This document shows positions 46,655 to 56,683 of a stretch of DNA of 64,000 nt, in pieces. A program made the position numbers and the translations under genes. Positions within the stretch are counted from its first letter, which is position 1; the number at the start of each line of letters is the position of its first letter. Location: the NCBI GenBank assembly GCA_018287875.1, contig JAGVVL010000013.1, positions 2,976,001 to 3,040,000 of the forward strand, written 5' to 3'. The DNA comes from Nigrospora sphaerica. Taxonomy: Eukaryota; Ascomycota; Sordariomycetes; Amphisphaeriales; Apiosporaceae. Under the pieces are notes generated by a model, which ran no database searches, was not told where the DNA came from, and worked only from the letters and a program-made list of their open reading frames with translations.

Positions 46655-48055
46655 ATGTCTATCGCCATTGCCCTGCAGTCGGCCATATTTTACGTGGTCG
46701 CCTGCACACCATGTGCCCAAGCGAGGGAACACCGCCAGTTCCAGAAACAGGCCAAGAAAGCCCGCGATGAAAAGACGCGCATGCACGCCGAGATGCCGGA
46801 ACTGTACCGGCATCCGGATCCCTTTAACACGAACCCCTATTGGACCGAGGAGATCATGATGGGGCCGCGCCCCCCGACCAAGAAGAACACGGCCGCCAGC
46901 AAGTCCACCAGCGAACGAGCCCTGAACAGTGCCGGCCGAGAGAGCCGGAGCACCACGGCCAGCAGTATAGCCGTGGACAGCTCGCGTCTAGGGAGCAGCC
47001 CGACCGTGGTGCCCGAGGACGGCGAGTGGAGGTCCTCCCTCACCATGTCGTACTCGAACGACTGGAACAAGAAACGTTACCAGCGCGAAGACGAGGAGTT
47101 ATGGGGCCACGAGGACTCGGCCTGGGGTGGCCACAAGCTGATGGACGCCATTAAGCAGGCCGGCTCGTCGGCCGGCCGCATCCTCGAGGCTAAGCTGGGC
47201 ATGGAAGGGAAGGGAGTTACCGACGAGGAGCGCGCCAACTTCTACGCGCCGGCTAGGAACCCTCCCGTCAACGACTACCACCCGCCCGTCGTGAGCCAGC
47301 GTCCGACGCACAAGGATGGTGCCCGATGGATGTGCCAGCCCCCGCCGGCGGCCAAGGTCATGGAAGGCAAGGTTCCCGTAAGCCGGAGCATGAGCATGGC
47401 CAGCCAGGCCAGCCGGCGGACGGCGGCCAGTGCGCGGACCATGGGTAGCACGCGCACGGCGGCCAGCATGCGTACCGTCACCAGCGGGCGCACCGCCGTT
47501 AGCGGGCGATCACCGCCGGGCGAGGAGCTGGGTCTGGGGAAGCTGATGCACGAGAAGATGGTCGAAAAGAAGCTCCGCCAGGGCGAAGTAGCCTCGGAAG
47601 CCGAGTTGCAAGCCGCTTTGAACCGCCGGCCATCCACTGCGAGACGGAACACGACTTCAAGCCGCGGCAACAAGAGTCAACGGAGCACCCGAAGCCGCAG
47701 TCAGTCGGGGTCTTCGGCAGACGTGTCGGGTGATGAGACGAAGAAGCGGAGGAAGCCTCGCCGGAAGCTGAACATCACGCCCGAATCGGACGACTCGGAT
47801 GACGAAGAGTTTTACCGGGGCAACAGCCACGAGTCCTCGAGGACCGCAACACACGCTGCGCAGCGGCCGAAGCTGCAGACTATCGCGAGCTCGCGCGCCA
47901 ACAGCAAGAGGGGAAGCCGCGGCGCGAGCCCGCGAACCACCCAGGAGAGCCTGGTGCCGGCTCAGGCCGCGTCGACGGTGAAGGCGGAGGAGCTGCCGGC
48001 TATGGTGCAAACTACGAGCATCCCAGTGGTGCCCGTGACTTCAGCGGCGGCATAG
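46655..48055 (+). CDS. Protein of unknown function with hydrophobic N-terminus and RT-S repeats
   Basis: Single exon, 466 residues. It opens with a hydrophobic segment, MSIAIALQSAIFYVVACTPC, which could be a signal anchor. A charged helical stretch follows (REHRQFQKQAKKARDEKTRM), then PYWTEEIMMGPRPPTKK and a WGHEDSAWGGHKLMDAIKQA block that looks ordered. The rest is Ser/Arg-rich and disordered. Residues about 245-290 hold a degenerate repeat of the type TAASART / MGSTRT / AASMRT / VTSGRT / AVSGR. The sharply defined N-terminal segments make me think it is a conserved Pezizomycotina protein, but I cannot name a function. Confidence 0.82.
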   Translation: MSIAIALQSAIFYVVACTPCAQAREHRQFQKQAKKARDEKTRMHAEMPELYRHPDPFNTNPYWTEEIMMGPRPPTKKNTAASKSTSERALNSAGRESRSTTASSIAVDSSRLGSSPTVVPEDGEWRSSLTMSYSNDWNKKRYQREDEELWGHEDSAWGGHKLMDAIKQAGSSAGRILEAKLGMEGKGVTDEERANFYAPARNPPVNDYHPPVVSQRPTHKDGARWMCQPPPAAKVMEGKVPVSRSMSMASQASRRTAASARTMGSTRTAASMRTVTSGRTAVSGRSPPGEELGLGKLMHEKMVEKKLRQGEVASEAELQAALNRRPSTARRNTTSSRGNKSQRSTRSRSQSGSSADVSGDETKKRRKPRRKLNITPESDDSDDEEFYRGNSHESSRTATHAAQRPKLQTIASSRANSKRGSRGASPRTTQESLVPAQAASTVKAEELPAMVQTTSIPVVPVTSAAA

Positions 48056-49048
48056 ATGGCTAGCCGCCGGTGCTTCGCCGAAGCATTGGATGGCGCGCTA
48101 TCCAGATATCACCAGGCGACGAAATGCTGGCACGCAGCCATGAGATCGGATTCTGGTTTCTACTTCCGCCAGTGTGCTGGAGCATCAAAAGCGAGGGCAA
48201 GCAAGGGCTTCCCGTGTTGTCTTTTCCACACCTGATTTGGGACTTCTGGGCTTTCTCTTTTCTTCCACTTTCTGGATTCGGGGCGTACAAGGAAGCATTC
48301 GGCATGGCGTCCGGCAGGCGAGCATTTGGGACCAGCATCCAACGAGCATTGGTTTTCCGAACGTTTATGCACGCGCAATCATTAGCATTGTTATTTAGTG
48401 TACACACGAGCATTCCCTTATCAGCCACCACGATGGCACAGAGAATTGACAATTTCCCATCGGCCGAATTGACTTTTCGCAGAGCGTCCTGGACGTTGCC
48501 GTTGTGACGATATCCCTTGGCCGACCGGCCGTCTGTGATGGTTTAGCTCGGACGGGAAGGGCAAGGCTGAGGCGAACCCGGCGCCGTTTGCCTTTTCTTT
48601 TTCTTCGTGTGACAAGCGAGATTCTTCTATGACTTTCGTACCCCATGGTCTTTTCTTCTAAGCTCATCCGTCATCTATTTGGATTCACTGTTTCAATCGA
48701 TCATGAAGCCGCTTCTTCCCCACTAGTCAGGGGCCTCGGCTCTCATGCCCAGAGTGCCCAGACTCCCCCCACCCACCCAACCAACCTCCCCTTCCACAAC
48801 CCCGTGTCATCAACACATCACCGCCATTCATGATGCCGTTCGAGAAACGGCCGATGAACCATTCCTCCTTCGGTCTGTCTCCTCAACTACGTACCCGGCT
48901 TAACCCCCACCTTCTCTCCATGGCACCATCCTCCTCGCCCTTTGCGGTGGCCCAGGCCCGGCCCGGGCATTCGGAGGAGGGGAAGGTTGGGACCGGATCC
49001 GGCAAGCGACCTCGTGAGGGGGGCCGGGGGAAGAGGAGAGCTGGTTTT

Positions 49049-49138
49049 CCCCTCCCTCCTTCCATTCCCCTCCCTCCTTCCGTTCCCCTCCCTCCTTCCG
49101 TTCCCCTCCCTCCTTCCGTTCCCCTGCCTCTTTCCGTT
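49049..49138 (+). repeat. 18-bp polypyrimidine tandem repeat, five copies
   Basis: Five head-to-tail copies of CCCCTCCCTCCTTCCGTT at 49049, 49067, 49085, 49103 and 49121. Copies 2 to 4 are identical, copy 1 has one change and copy 5 two. Such C/T mirror-type tracts can form triplex DNA. Confidence 0.9.
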
Positions 49139-49442
49139 CCCCTTGCCACGTACCGGATGACTGGGAATCGAACGTGTTCTATACTTTTCGGACGTGCTCC
49201 CGTAGCTGGACCCCCAGGCCGGGGAATCCTACGTATTCCCTTGCGTGCCGGACTCCGAACTCGAGTCAGAGTGGGCCTGTACGCTCTCACAACCAAACAC
49301 CGACAACCGCGGGCCTCCACGGCGCCGCTTTCACGGATAAGCAAGCCCAAGGAATGCGGCGTCGGTCCTCCCATTGCCGTTTGCCCCACCCTTCATTCGT
49401 TTGAACGTGATGATGTCGATGTCCCATTCCGTTCCGGAGGGA

Positions 49443-49461
49443 GGGAGGGGAGGGGGAGGGG
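49443..49461 (+). repeat. G-quadruplex-type motif
   Basis: GGGAGGGGAGGGGGAGGGG, four G-runs with one-base A loops, about 300 bp from the polypyrimidine repeat. Confidence 0.75.
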
Positions 49462-50677
49462 AGGATGCGTAACCCCGAAATTCAACGGAGGCGCAATCGG
49501 GAACCGCCCCCTGGCTTCCAGAAGGCCGGACATTCCCGGATAACGTCCTAGCCCCGTGGAAACGACGCAAGCGAGCCAGCGCTAATGCGCCGGGGCCCGT
49601 CGGAAAGGAAGGGAGGGGCTGCAGAGCCGCGCTGGCAGGACAGCCAGAGCGGGGGGGCTGACAAGCTGAATTCGCTAGTGCGCATGATGCGATGCCGTGA
49701 TGGGCATGAGAGGGCCAGAGGCGTGTGACAGCGCTACCGTGTTCCCCCAATGCCGTCTTTTCCTTCTCCTCTCCTCTCTTTCGTCTCCTCTTCTTTCTTC
49801 CCAAAGCCCGGCTGCCGGTCGTGCAGCTCGTTCCGGAACCGCGAGCGGGACTCGGCACTGACGACATCACGTATGCAGGCCGGCAGGCGTTCCCTGCGAT
49901 ATATGAAGAGTGTAGCAGTACTGGCTACGTAGGAACGCGGTCGACGCAAGCACAGAGGCACGACACCATGACAAGAAAAGTAGGAAAGGCCGTGGGGTAA
50001 AAAGCAGTGCATTGGTTCGGTCATCTATTTCACTTGCAAATATCGTTTCTACGTCCCATTTCGCGAGTCATCTGGCGGGACAATCTCCATCGTCCTTGCT
50101 TCCCTGCGAGGGGAGCCCATCTCCATCTCTTTCCGCCGTCAATCAAAGCTAGCTTTTTGCTGTCCCTCTCACGTGCCGCATAACGAAATAAAAATGCCCG
50201 ATGCGGTGCTCCGAGGTGCGGAAACCCGGTATGCACCCACACACGCACGTGCGTAGAGAAGGCGGCTCCGCAAGCCACATGAAAGAAAACGACCCAATGC
50301 CGCCTGGGCAACCCTCTGTAGGCCCGTGTTCCTGTGGGCCGAGTAATTGCCCGACGTTCCGCTCATAAGAGTCGGGGTACAGTGCTGGTATACAATGCAA
50401 AACGAAGCGCGACGCCACCACATGGAGTCCCTGGAGGGCCCGACTCCAGTCTCGAATCCAATAACAAGTCCGTGCCGTGGGCTTTCCGCACCGCTGTGTG
50501 TCAAATACGACACGCGGAGCGACGCCCAAGGCGGGTGGCTAGTGTACAATGGCCCCGAAGAGGAAGGTGAAGGGGAATGGGCCGACACCGCGGACCCGGG
50601 GGGCGCGAGGCGCGAGGGAGGCCCGGTCACATCACGGCTGGAACCGGCCGAGAAGTGCTTGCGTACGAGCGATACTC

Positions 50678-51952
50678 TCATACCTCCCACTCCTCCTCGA
50701 CCTCGCTCTCGTCGTTGGCGGTCTCGTCGGGGGTGAGAGCGGCAAAAGAAGAGTTGCTGGTCAGGATCGGCTTGGACTGTTTGCCGTTGACGGGCGCCTT
50801 GGGCGCGGCAGCCGAGGCCGAAGTCGAGACACCATTCTCAGCAGGCGTCGAGGCAGCCGGGCTGTCAGCGACGGGCTGCTTGCTCTTCTTCTTCTTGCTG
50901 GTGACCTCGTTCCAGGCCTCCTCGTCCTGGATCATCTTCAGCTGCTCCTCCTCGGAGGGCATCGACGACATCCAGGTGCCTGACGTCTGCTTGGGAGGGG
51001 CGGCGACGGCGGGAGCGGGAGCGGCAGGCTTGGGGGCAGCAGCGGCGGGCTTCTGCTCGTACGTGTCGAGGGGCTGAACCGTAGCCGAGGCATCGCCGTT
51101 CGTGGCCTTGGGGTTCCAGGCGTTCTCCTGAGTGGCAGCCATGAAAGCGGAGCCATCCTTGGCAGCACGACCCTCGGCAATGCGGGACTGGCGTCTCTGA
51201 GCCTCCTCGAGCTTCTTGCGCTCCAGCTCATCCTGGGCTCGCTGGGCCTTGGCAGCCTCGGCCTTCTTGCGGTTCTGGCGCTGCTTCTTGGTCTCAACAA
51301 CCTCGAGCTTCTTCTCCTTCTTGGGCTTCTGCTTAACGGCATCCGTGTCGGTTAGGCGGAGAACAGAGGGGCCGGGAGCAGTCTGCTCGAGCATGTCCGA
51401 GACATCGCGGCTATCGGCAGTAGGGACAACGGGAGAGTTGGCTTCAGAAAGGTCATCGTCGGCATCACCGGTGGTCGAAGAAGGAGCAGAGGTCTTGGTC
51501 TGAGTCTGGGCCTGGGCCTGAGCGGTATCAATCTCACGAGCGCGGGACTGCTTGATCGACTTCTGGCGCTTCTCATCCTTCTTGGCCCCTTCGAACTTGG
51601 TGCCAGACTTGGCAGTAGCATATTGGCGGGCAAACTCGTTGTTCAGGGCCTTGTCGGCAGCCGCCTCAGCCTCGGGATCATACTTCACAGAGGACGAGGT
51701 GGTGGCGGGGGTGTCGGTGGTAGGGGCAGCGGGCTTGGGCTTGGGCTTCAGGGCCTTTTCGGCCTTCTTCTTGGTGGCGGTAGCAGCCGAGGCCACATTC
51801 TTCTCGTAGTCGGTCATTTGCTTGCCCGACTGAACCGAGGCCTTGCCAGCAGCGGGCTTGTGCGCCTTCTGCTGGGATTGCCAGTAGATGTAGCCGCCGA
51901 CGGTCAGGATGGCGGCCCATCCACCGATGGTGGTCAAATACGAGGGGTCCAT
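50678..51952 (-). CDS. N-terminally membrane-anchored Lys/Ala-rich protein of unknown function
   Basis: Single exon, 424 residues. The N-terminus MDPSYLTTIGGWAAILTVGG plus YIYW forms one transmembrane helix. A long charged, low-complexity region follows, rich in Lys, Ala, Gln and Glu. A strongly basic coiled-coil (ETKKQRQNRKKAEAAKAQRA, then DELERKKLEEAQRR) lies at about 225-270. Near the C-terminus are MPSEEEQLKMIQDEEAWNEV and TSKKKKSK, and the last residues are acidic (DESEVEEEWEV). One anchor plus a basic coiled-coil suggests an ER or outer-mitochondrial membrane protein whose cytosolic part binds RNA or ribosomes. That is inference only; I do not recognise the family. Confidence 0.85.
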   Translation of the reverse strand: MDPSYLTTIGGWAAILTVGGYIYWQSQQKAHKPAAGKASVQSGKQMTDYEKNVASAATATKKKAEKALKPKPKPAAPTTDTPATTSSSVKYDPEAEAAADKALNNEFARQYATAKSGTKFEGAKKDEKRQKSIKQSRAREIDTAQAQAQTQTKTSAPSSTTGDADDDLSEANSPVVPTADSRDVSDMLEQTAPGPSVLRLTDTDAVKQKPKKEKKLEVVETKKQRQNRKKAEAAKAQRAQDELERKKLEEAQRRQSRIAEGRAAKDGSAFMAATQENAWNPKATNGDASATVQPLDTYEQKPAAAAPKPAAPAPAVAAPPKQTSGTWMSSMPSEEEQLKMIQDEEAWNEVTSKKKKSKQPVADSPAASTPAENGVSTSASAAAPKAPVNGKQSKPILTSNSSFAALTPDETANDESEVEEEWEV

Positions 51953-54383
51953 ATTGGCGTGGCGTGGTTGCGGGGAGCAGTCAAGTCAAGATTGGGGCAA
52001 GAGGCGCCCGAGGTCAGGGCTGACTGTCGCACAGGAGGTCAAGGGCGGGCAGCTGCGTTGGTGAGCAGGCGCAGAAGCAGCAGCAGCAGCTCACGCGTGT
52101 AGTTATCGTGTGCCCGTGGGGGTGTGGGTGCAGATGGGGAGGGCGAGGCACGACCAGTGGGCAGCGCAATCGACGTGATGACGCCGTGCAATGCTGAGTC
52201 GGCGAGAGGGGATGCGCAAGGCTCGGCTGCCAGTGGCTTGTGGTCGAGCTGGGCTTAAGGGAAGTAATGCATGGGGATGGGGTGCGGAACGAGGATGGAG
52301 GAGGTGGAAATTGGGGGCCAACCTGCCCAGACCAGTCAGTCACCAACAGTGCAAGGAGAGAAAAAAAAAGAGGGAGCGGTGTTTGGGGAAGAGGGTGCTC
52401 TCCGGGGGGGAAGACGCGACGGTGACTTGATGGACAGTCTGGTGAAACTGAGGAATCAATGGAACCGGATGGAGCTGGAGGTCTGGAGAATAAAGGCTTG
52501 GCATCAATTGGGACACATTTCAGTAGAGGCCTCTGTGTGGAGATGGGCAAGCTATATGGATGGGGATGGGATCAAACCTGCCTTGTCGACAGTGGCACTG
52601 GTCAATTCACAGCACAAATGGCCGGGGCCCCACTATGGCTCCTTCTGGAGGGTTTCGATGGTCAGCCCAGCTACTGGGGCAAGTGGTGGCGTTTGGCAGC
52701 ATCCATCAAATCGTCCCGTCCATCCACGTTGTACCTATCCATCCATCCCATCCCGCCCACCAAACAGTCCGCTCGGTGCCCCTTGCACCTGGAGACACCG
52801 CCGGGGATAGGTTAAGTCAGGCGCGGGACTAAATGAGGTACATGTCCACTAGTTGTATATGAAGTGAAGGTTGGGTACCACCTCCCGTCATCACTGACCC
52901 AGACAGCAACCGCCTGATTCAGGTGATCCTTCTACGGGCCGGTCTCGTTCCTCGCCTGGGACTGCTGCATACTTGTCGAGCTGGGGGTAAAAGCTGCTCT
53001 GCCGGCAGAGCAGCCGCGGTCTGATGAGTTGGCTACCCAGTATTTGTTACACAGTACCCCTTGAGGTGCTGCCCTGTGGTTACTTCTTCTCTGTCGACCT
53101 CGACGCCAGGGCTCGGCCTGGACCGCTACCTGGGCAAGTTACATCCATTCGTAAGCGATTGCGTGGTTTTGTTGTTGGTCTAGCCCCTACCTGAGTACTG
53201 CTTCTCATTGAGCAAGCAGAGGGGTGTTGGACCCTAAAGAGGAGAAAGTACTAAGGTACGTACTTGATGTACATCTACACGCGAAGCCCACTCTTATAGA
53301 GAGGCAGGCACCTGGAACTTGTTTCATGGCCCGGCTGCACCCAAGACCAACTAAGCGGCCATCATTCTGTTACCATCGACCACCAAGGCCGCAAATCATC
53401 CATCCCCTCGCCAGAAAAACCCCCAGGGACGGGAGAAAAGATCCGAGGATCGGAAAGCGTGGGAGATGGAGACATCGGAAAATACATATATGTAATTAAT
53501 GGGACCGGTGCTCTCTCCCCAGCGTCCGGGGCTCTGCCCGCCGGTGCCAGCAGCTCCAGCATATGGATGCCGCATGGGCAGCGACCGATGCGCTACGAAG
53601 CGGGCCGGCCGCGGAATATATGGTCTTTTATGTGTCGAGTTCGAGGGGCCAACCCGGTTCTTACCGGTTCCTGTCGTGTGACGCCCAGCTCCGTATGCTG
53701 TGTACCGGCTAGGGCAACTCGCCGACGGGAGACAGCACGGGGGAGGGGGCCGAGGAAGCATCCTGGACGTGTATTCTCATATTGCATGCATTGATTGCAT
53801 CAGCCTCCGCTTGCCTCCGCTGCCGGTCGCGAACATTTCAAGGGTTTTGCTTCTTCTTTCTCGATGGGCCGACCGAATCCAGTCGAGAGGTAGGTACCTG
53901 CCTTCTTCACTACACACGGCTGACTCAAGACCAACAAAACAAAACAACCTGCCTCTTCCGGGCAGCGCCGAAGAGGAGGGGCTGACCCTACACGATATGT
54001 TCGTACGTACAACTGCCGCGCGAATGCTGAACCAATGGCAGCGGCCGCCCATGACCGGTCCTCGACGGCATCCTGACAGCCTGAGCCGGCTTACTCCTGT
54101 GGCCAAACCCGGTGGAGCCTGGGTAGGGCCGGCTGACTTATCGCCAGGCGGGGATAGCCAGCGACGAAGAGGAGCGGAGCTACCGACGAAGTATCCACGC
54201 CGACTGGCTGAACTTTGGAAGGCTGTTGGGCCAGCCTCATACCTCCCTTCGCCCTCCTCGTCTTACTGCTTCCGGGTGACGCCGCCGCAAAGCTGTTATA
54301 TATAGTCTATTCACATTCACACATACGCACTTTCCATTTGCAGACCCGCCGTCCCGTCGGTACATCTTAAACCCCCCGCGACC
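51953..54383. other. Divergent intergenic region, 2.4 kb, no gene found
   Basis: Promoters of the anchored protein (-) and the nucleoside hydrolase (+). TACCTA-type words occur near 53254 and 53890, and a strong TATA box lies at 54297-54304. Confidence 0.6.
54297..54304 (+). promoter_or_regulatory. TATA box of nucleoside hydrolase gene
   Basis: TATATATA 80 bp before the ATG at 54384. Confidence 0.5.
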
Positions 54384-55862
54384 ATGGCGCCTAAGAACAG
54401 AATCATTTTTGACACCGACCCCGGTACTGCCCTACAGCCCAACACCACCTTCCTCGTGGCCCATGGCCCCTCTGGGGGAGCGGACAAAAGAGAAGACTGA
54501 CACGATACCCAGGTGTCGATGACATGATGGCCATGCTTCTGGCGCTGTCGTCGTCCCCCGAGGAGCTCGAGGTCGTCATGTTGAGCGTCACCTACGGCAA
54601 CGTCAACCTGAGGAGCTGTCTCAAGAACGTCATGGGCATGTTCCACGTGCTGGACAAGGAGATGGAGTGGCGCAAGGCACAGGGCAAGCCGCTTGGGTTT
54701 GACGCTCTGCGGGCCTATAAGCCCATTGTGGCCATTGGTCCGGAGCACGCCCTGGAGGAGGAGATTCTGATGGAGGACGGTTTCCGTAAGTCTGGGCGTG
54801 GAACCCCTTGGGCGTAAGGACTGGGACTGACCAGCAACGGACTAGATGGCTCGGACGGCTTGCACGGCGTGCATGAGGCTGTAAGACGCCCGCCCCTTTT
54901 TTGGGCCCCCTCCCATGATAGCTTGGGAAGCTGACGGTGCTGCGTAGCACCCCCATCTGAGCCCCGCCGATACCTGGAAGTCTCTCTTCGAGGAGGAACA
55001 CACAGGCGACAAGGAGGACGCCTCCTTTTACTCCTACTTCACACCGTCCAAGCTGCCCGCGCACAAGGAGATCCTTCGGATCCTGCGGGAGGAGCCTGCC
55101 GGCACCATCTCCATCTGCGCTGTCGGGCCCATGACCAACATGGCCCTGGCCGCTGCCGAGGACCCCGAGACCTTCCTCCGCGTTAAGGAGCTAGTGGTCA
55201 TGGGCGGTGCCATCGACTGCCCGGGCAACATCACGCCCAATGCCGAATTCAACACGTACGCGGATGCTATAGCCGCGGCGCGCGTCTTCGCCCTGACCTC
55301 GGCCGTGCCGGCTTCTACCATGCCCGTGATTCCCCAGAGCATCGCGCGGTTGCCGGCCTACCCCGAGAACCTGTCCAAGCGGCTCAACCTCACCCTCTGC
55401 CCTCTGGACATCACCACGCCCCACCAGCTGCACAAGGCGCCCTTCCTCGAGGCCGTCACGGGCCACGTGGAGAATGGCAGCCCGCTGGCTACCTGGGTCA
55501 ACACTATGATGGGCGGTGTTTTCCGTCAAATCGAAAAGATCACGGGTGGGGACGTGAACGAGGGCTTGTCGCTCCACGACCCCCTCACGGTCTGGTACAT
55601 GCAGACACGCGACCACCCCGGCTGGAAGCTCTGCCCCAACGGCCCTGAGGACATTCGCATTGAGACGTCGGGCCAGTGGACCCACGGCATGCACGTCGTG
55701 GACCGCCGCGGCCGCCAGAGGGCGGCAGAGAGCCTGGGCGAGGTGCCAGGCGACGATTTTGGCTGGCAGAGCGCCAAGAGGGGCAACCGGGTCAACAGGC
55801 TGGTCGACAGCCCCGGCGCGGACAAATTTGCGGGCGTCCTCCTGAGCAAGCTTTTTGGGTAG
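54384..55862 (+). CDS. Inosine-uridine preferring nucleoside hydrolase
   Basis: Four exons, 54384-54423, 54513-54785, 54846-54880 (35 nt) and 54948-55862, 420 residues. The diagnostic IIFDTDPGVDD motif is formed across intron 1; its aspartates bind the catalytic calcium. Further family signs are MLSVTYGNVNL, CAVGPMTNMALA, VVMGGAIDCPGNITPNAEFN and the late SLHDPLTVWY and TSGQWTHGMHVVD. The enzyme cleaves the N-glycosidic bond of ribonucleosides for base salvage. It is longer than typical bacterial members (about 310 residues), as are some fungal ones. All intron phases agree (89, 60 and 67 bp). There is no signal peptide, so it is probably cytosolic. Confidence 0.93.
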
Positions 55863-56163
55863 ATTGGGCAGGCAGAGCGAGCGTGCGAATCGGGCTAGGT
55901 CGCGAGCAATGACACGACTGGGAGAGAACGGGAGCGGCGGCGGCGGCCGTGTCAGCGAGACGCAGTATTATCGGTATCATTAGGCAGAGCGTACCCCGTC
56001 CAAACTCAAAGATCCCATCCCCCTAACGCCGCCCTCGTATGCAAATTGGACCCGGTGGTGATTGGTGTGGTGCGGTGCGTGCAGGCCAGGCCCATGGTCT
56101 TGGTCCTCTCTGTTCCCCAAACCCTCTAGACTGCGCTATCCTACCCGCGATATGCGGCCCTGC
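55863..56163. other. Convergent 3' space between nucleoside hydrolase and LSM8
   Basis: 301 bp with no gene; both flanking genes end here. Confidence 0.6.
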
Positions 56164-56683
56164 CTAGATGTGCTTGATGCCCCCAATGGTTGAGCCCTTC
56201 ACTTCTTGCCAGTTGATGCTGTCGTCGAGCTGCTCATCGACGAGTCCCACGGTGCAGACGTTGTCGCCGCGCACAATGTACAGGCCGAGAGGGACCTCGG
56301 CCGACGATTCGAGGTCGTCGGGCGTGCGGATGACGCGCTCCAAGGCGTTGGACAGAACCTGCGCGGGCGGCGTGGGGTACTGCGTCAGTTTTCGTGCCTG
56401 CCGCAGAGGCGAAAGTCGGACGAGCGCGCACCGGGGGGGGGGCGGAAGGGGGGGTGGGATTGGGGGAGCTCACCAGATTAGTCTGGTTGTCGTAGCTGGC
56501 AAGGTTGCCCACCAGAATGCGCGAATCGGCCGTCACCACCAACACCTTCTCTGTCAAGCTACCATGTCAGAAGCCGGCGAGGTAAGCTCAGGGAAGGTAA
56601 GGCGTGGTGGGTCGGGGGTATGTTGGGGGGGCGAGGAAGAGGGAGGCCGAGGGCGTACTGTTCGAGTAGCTCGCCAGCGACAT
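56164..56683 (-). CDS. LSM8: U6 snRNA-associated Sm-like protein LSm8
   Basis: Three exons, 56683-56659, 56550-56474 and 56358-56164, 98 residues. The Sm1 motif reads KKVLVVTADSRILVGNLASY followed by DNQTNLVL; the Sm2 motif is GLYIVRGDNVCTVG, and the IVRGDNV core matches LSm8 of other eukaryotes. LSm8 is the subunit that defines the nuclear LSm2-8 ring, which binds the U6 snRNA 3' end for splicing. The intron boundaries (108 and 115 bp) fall early in the gene and restore the frame exactly. Confidence 0.93.

Larger units (their letters stand above)
48056..50677. other. Intergenic region with pyrimidine tandem repeat; no gene found
   Basis: Between a plus-strand and a minus-strand gene, both ending toward this space. 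It contains the 18-bp polypyrimidine repeat at 49049-49138 and G-runs at 49443-49461. The 237-codon ORF starting at 48830 is produced largely by the repeat and is not counted as a gene. Confidence 0.6.

Noticed and set aside
48830..49543. 237-codon ORF with repeated FPSLLP-type peptide
   Set aside because: The peptide repeat is only a translation of the 18-bp polypyrimidine minisatellite, and flanking residues lack protein-like features.
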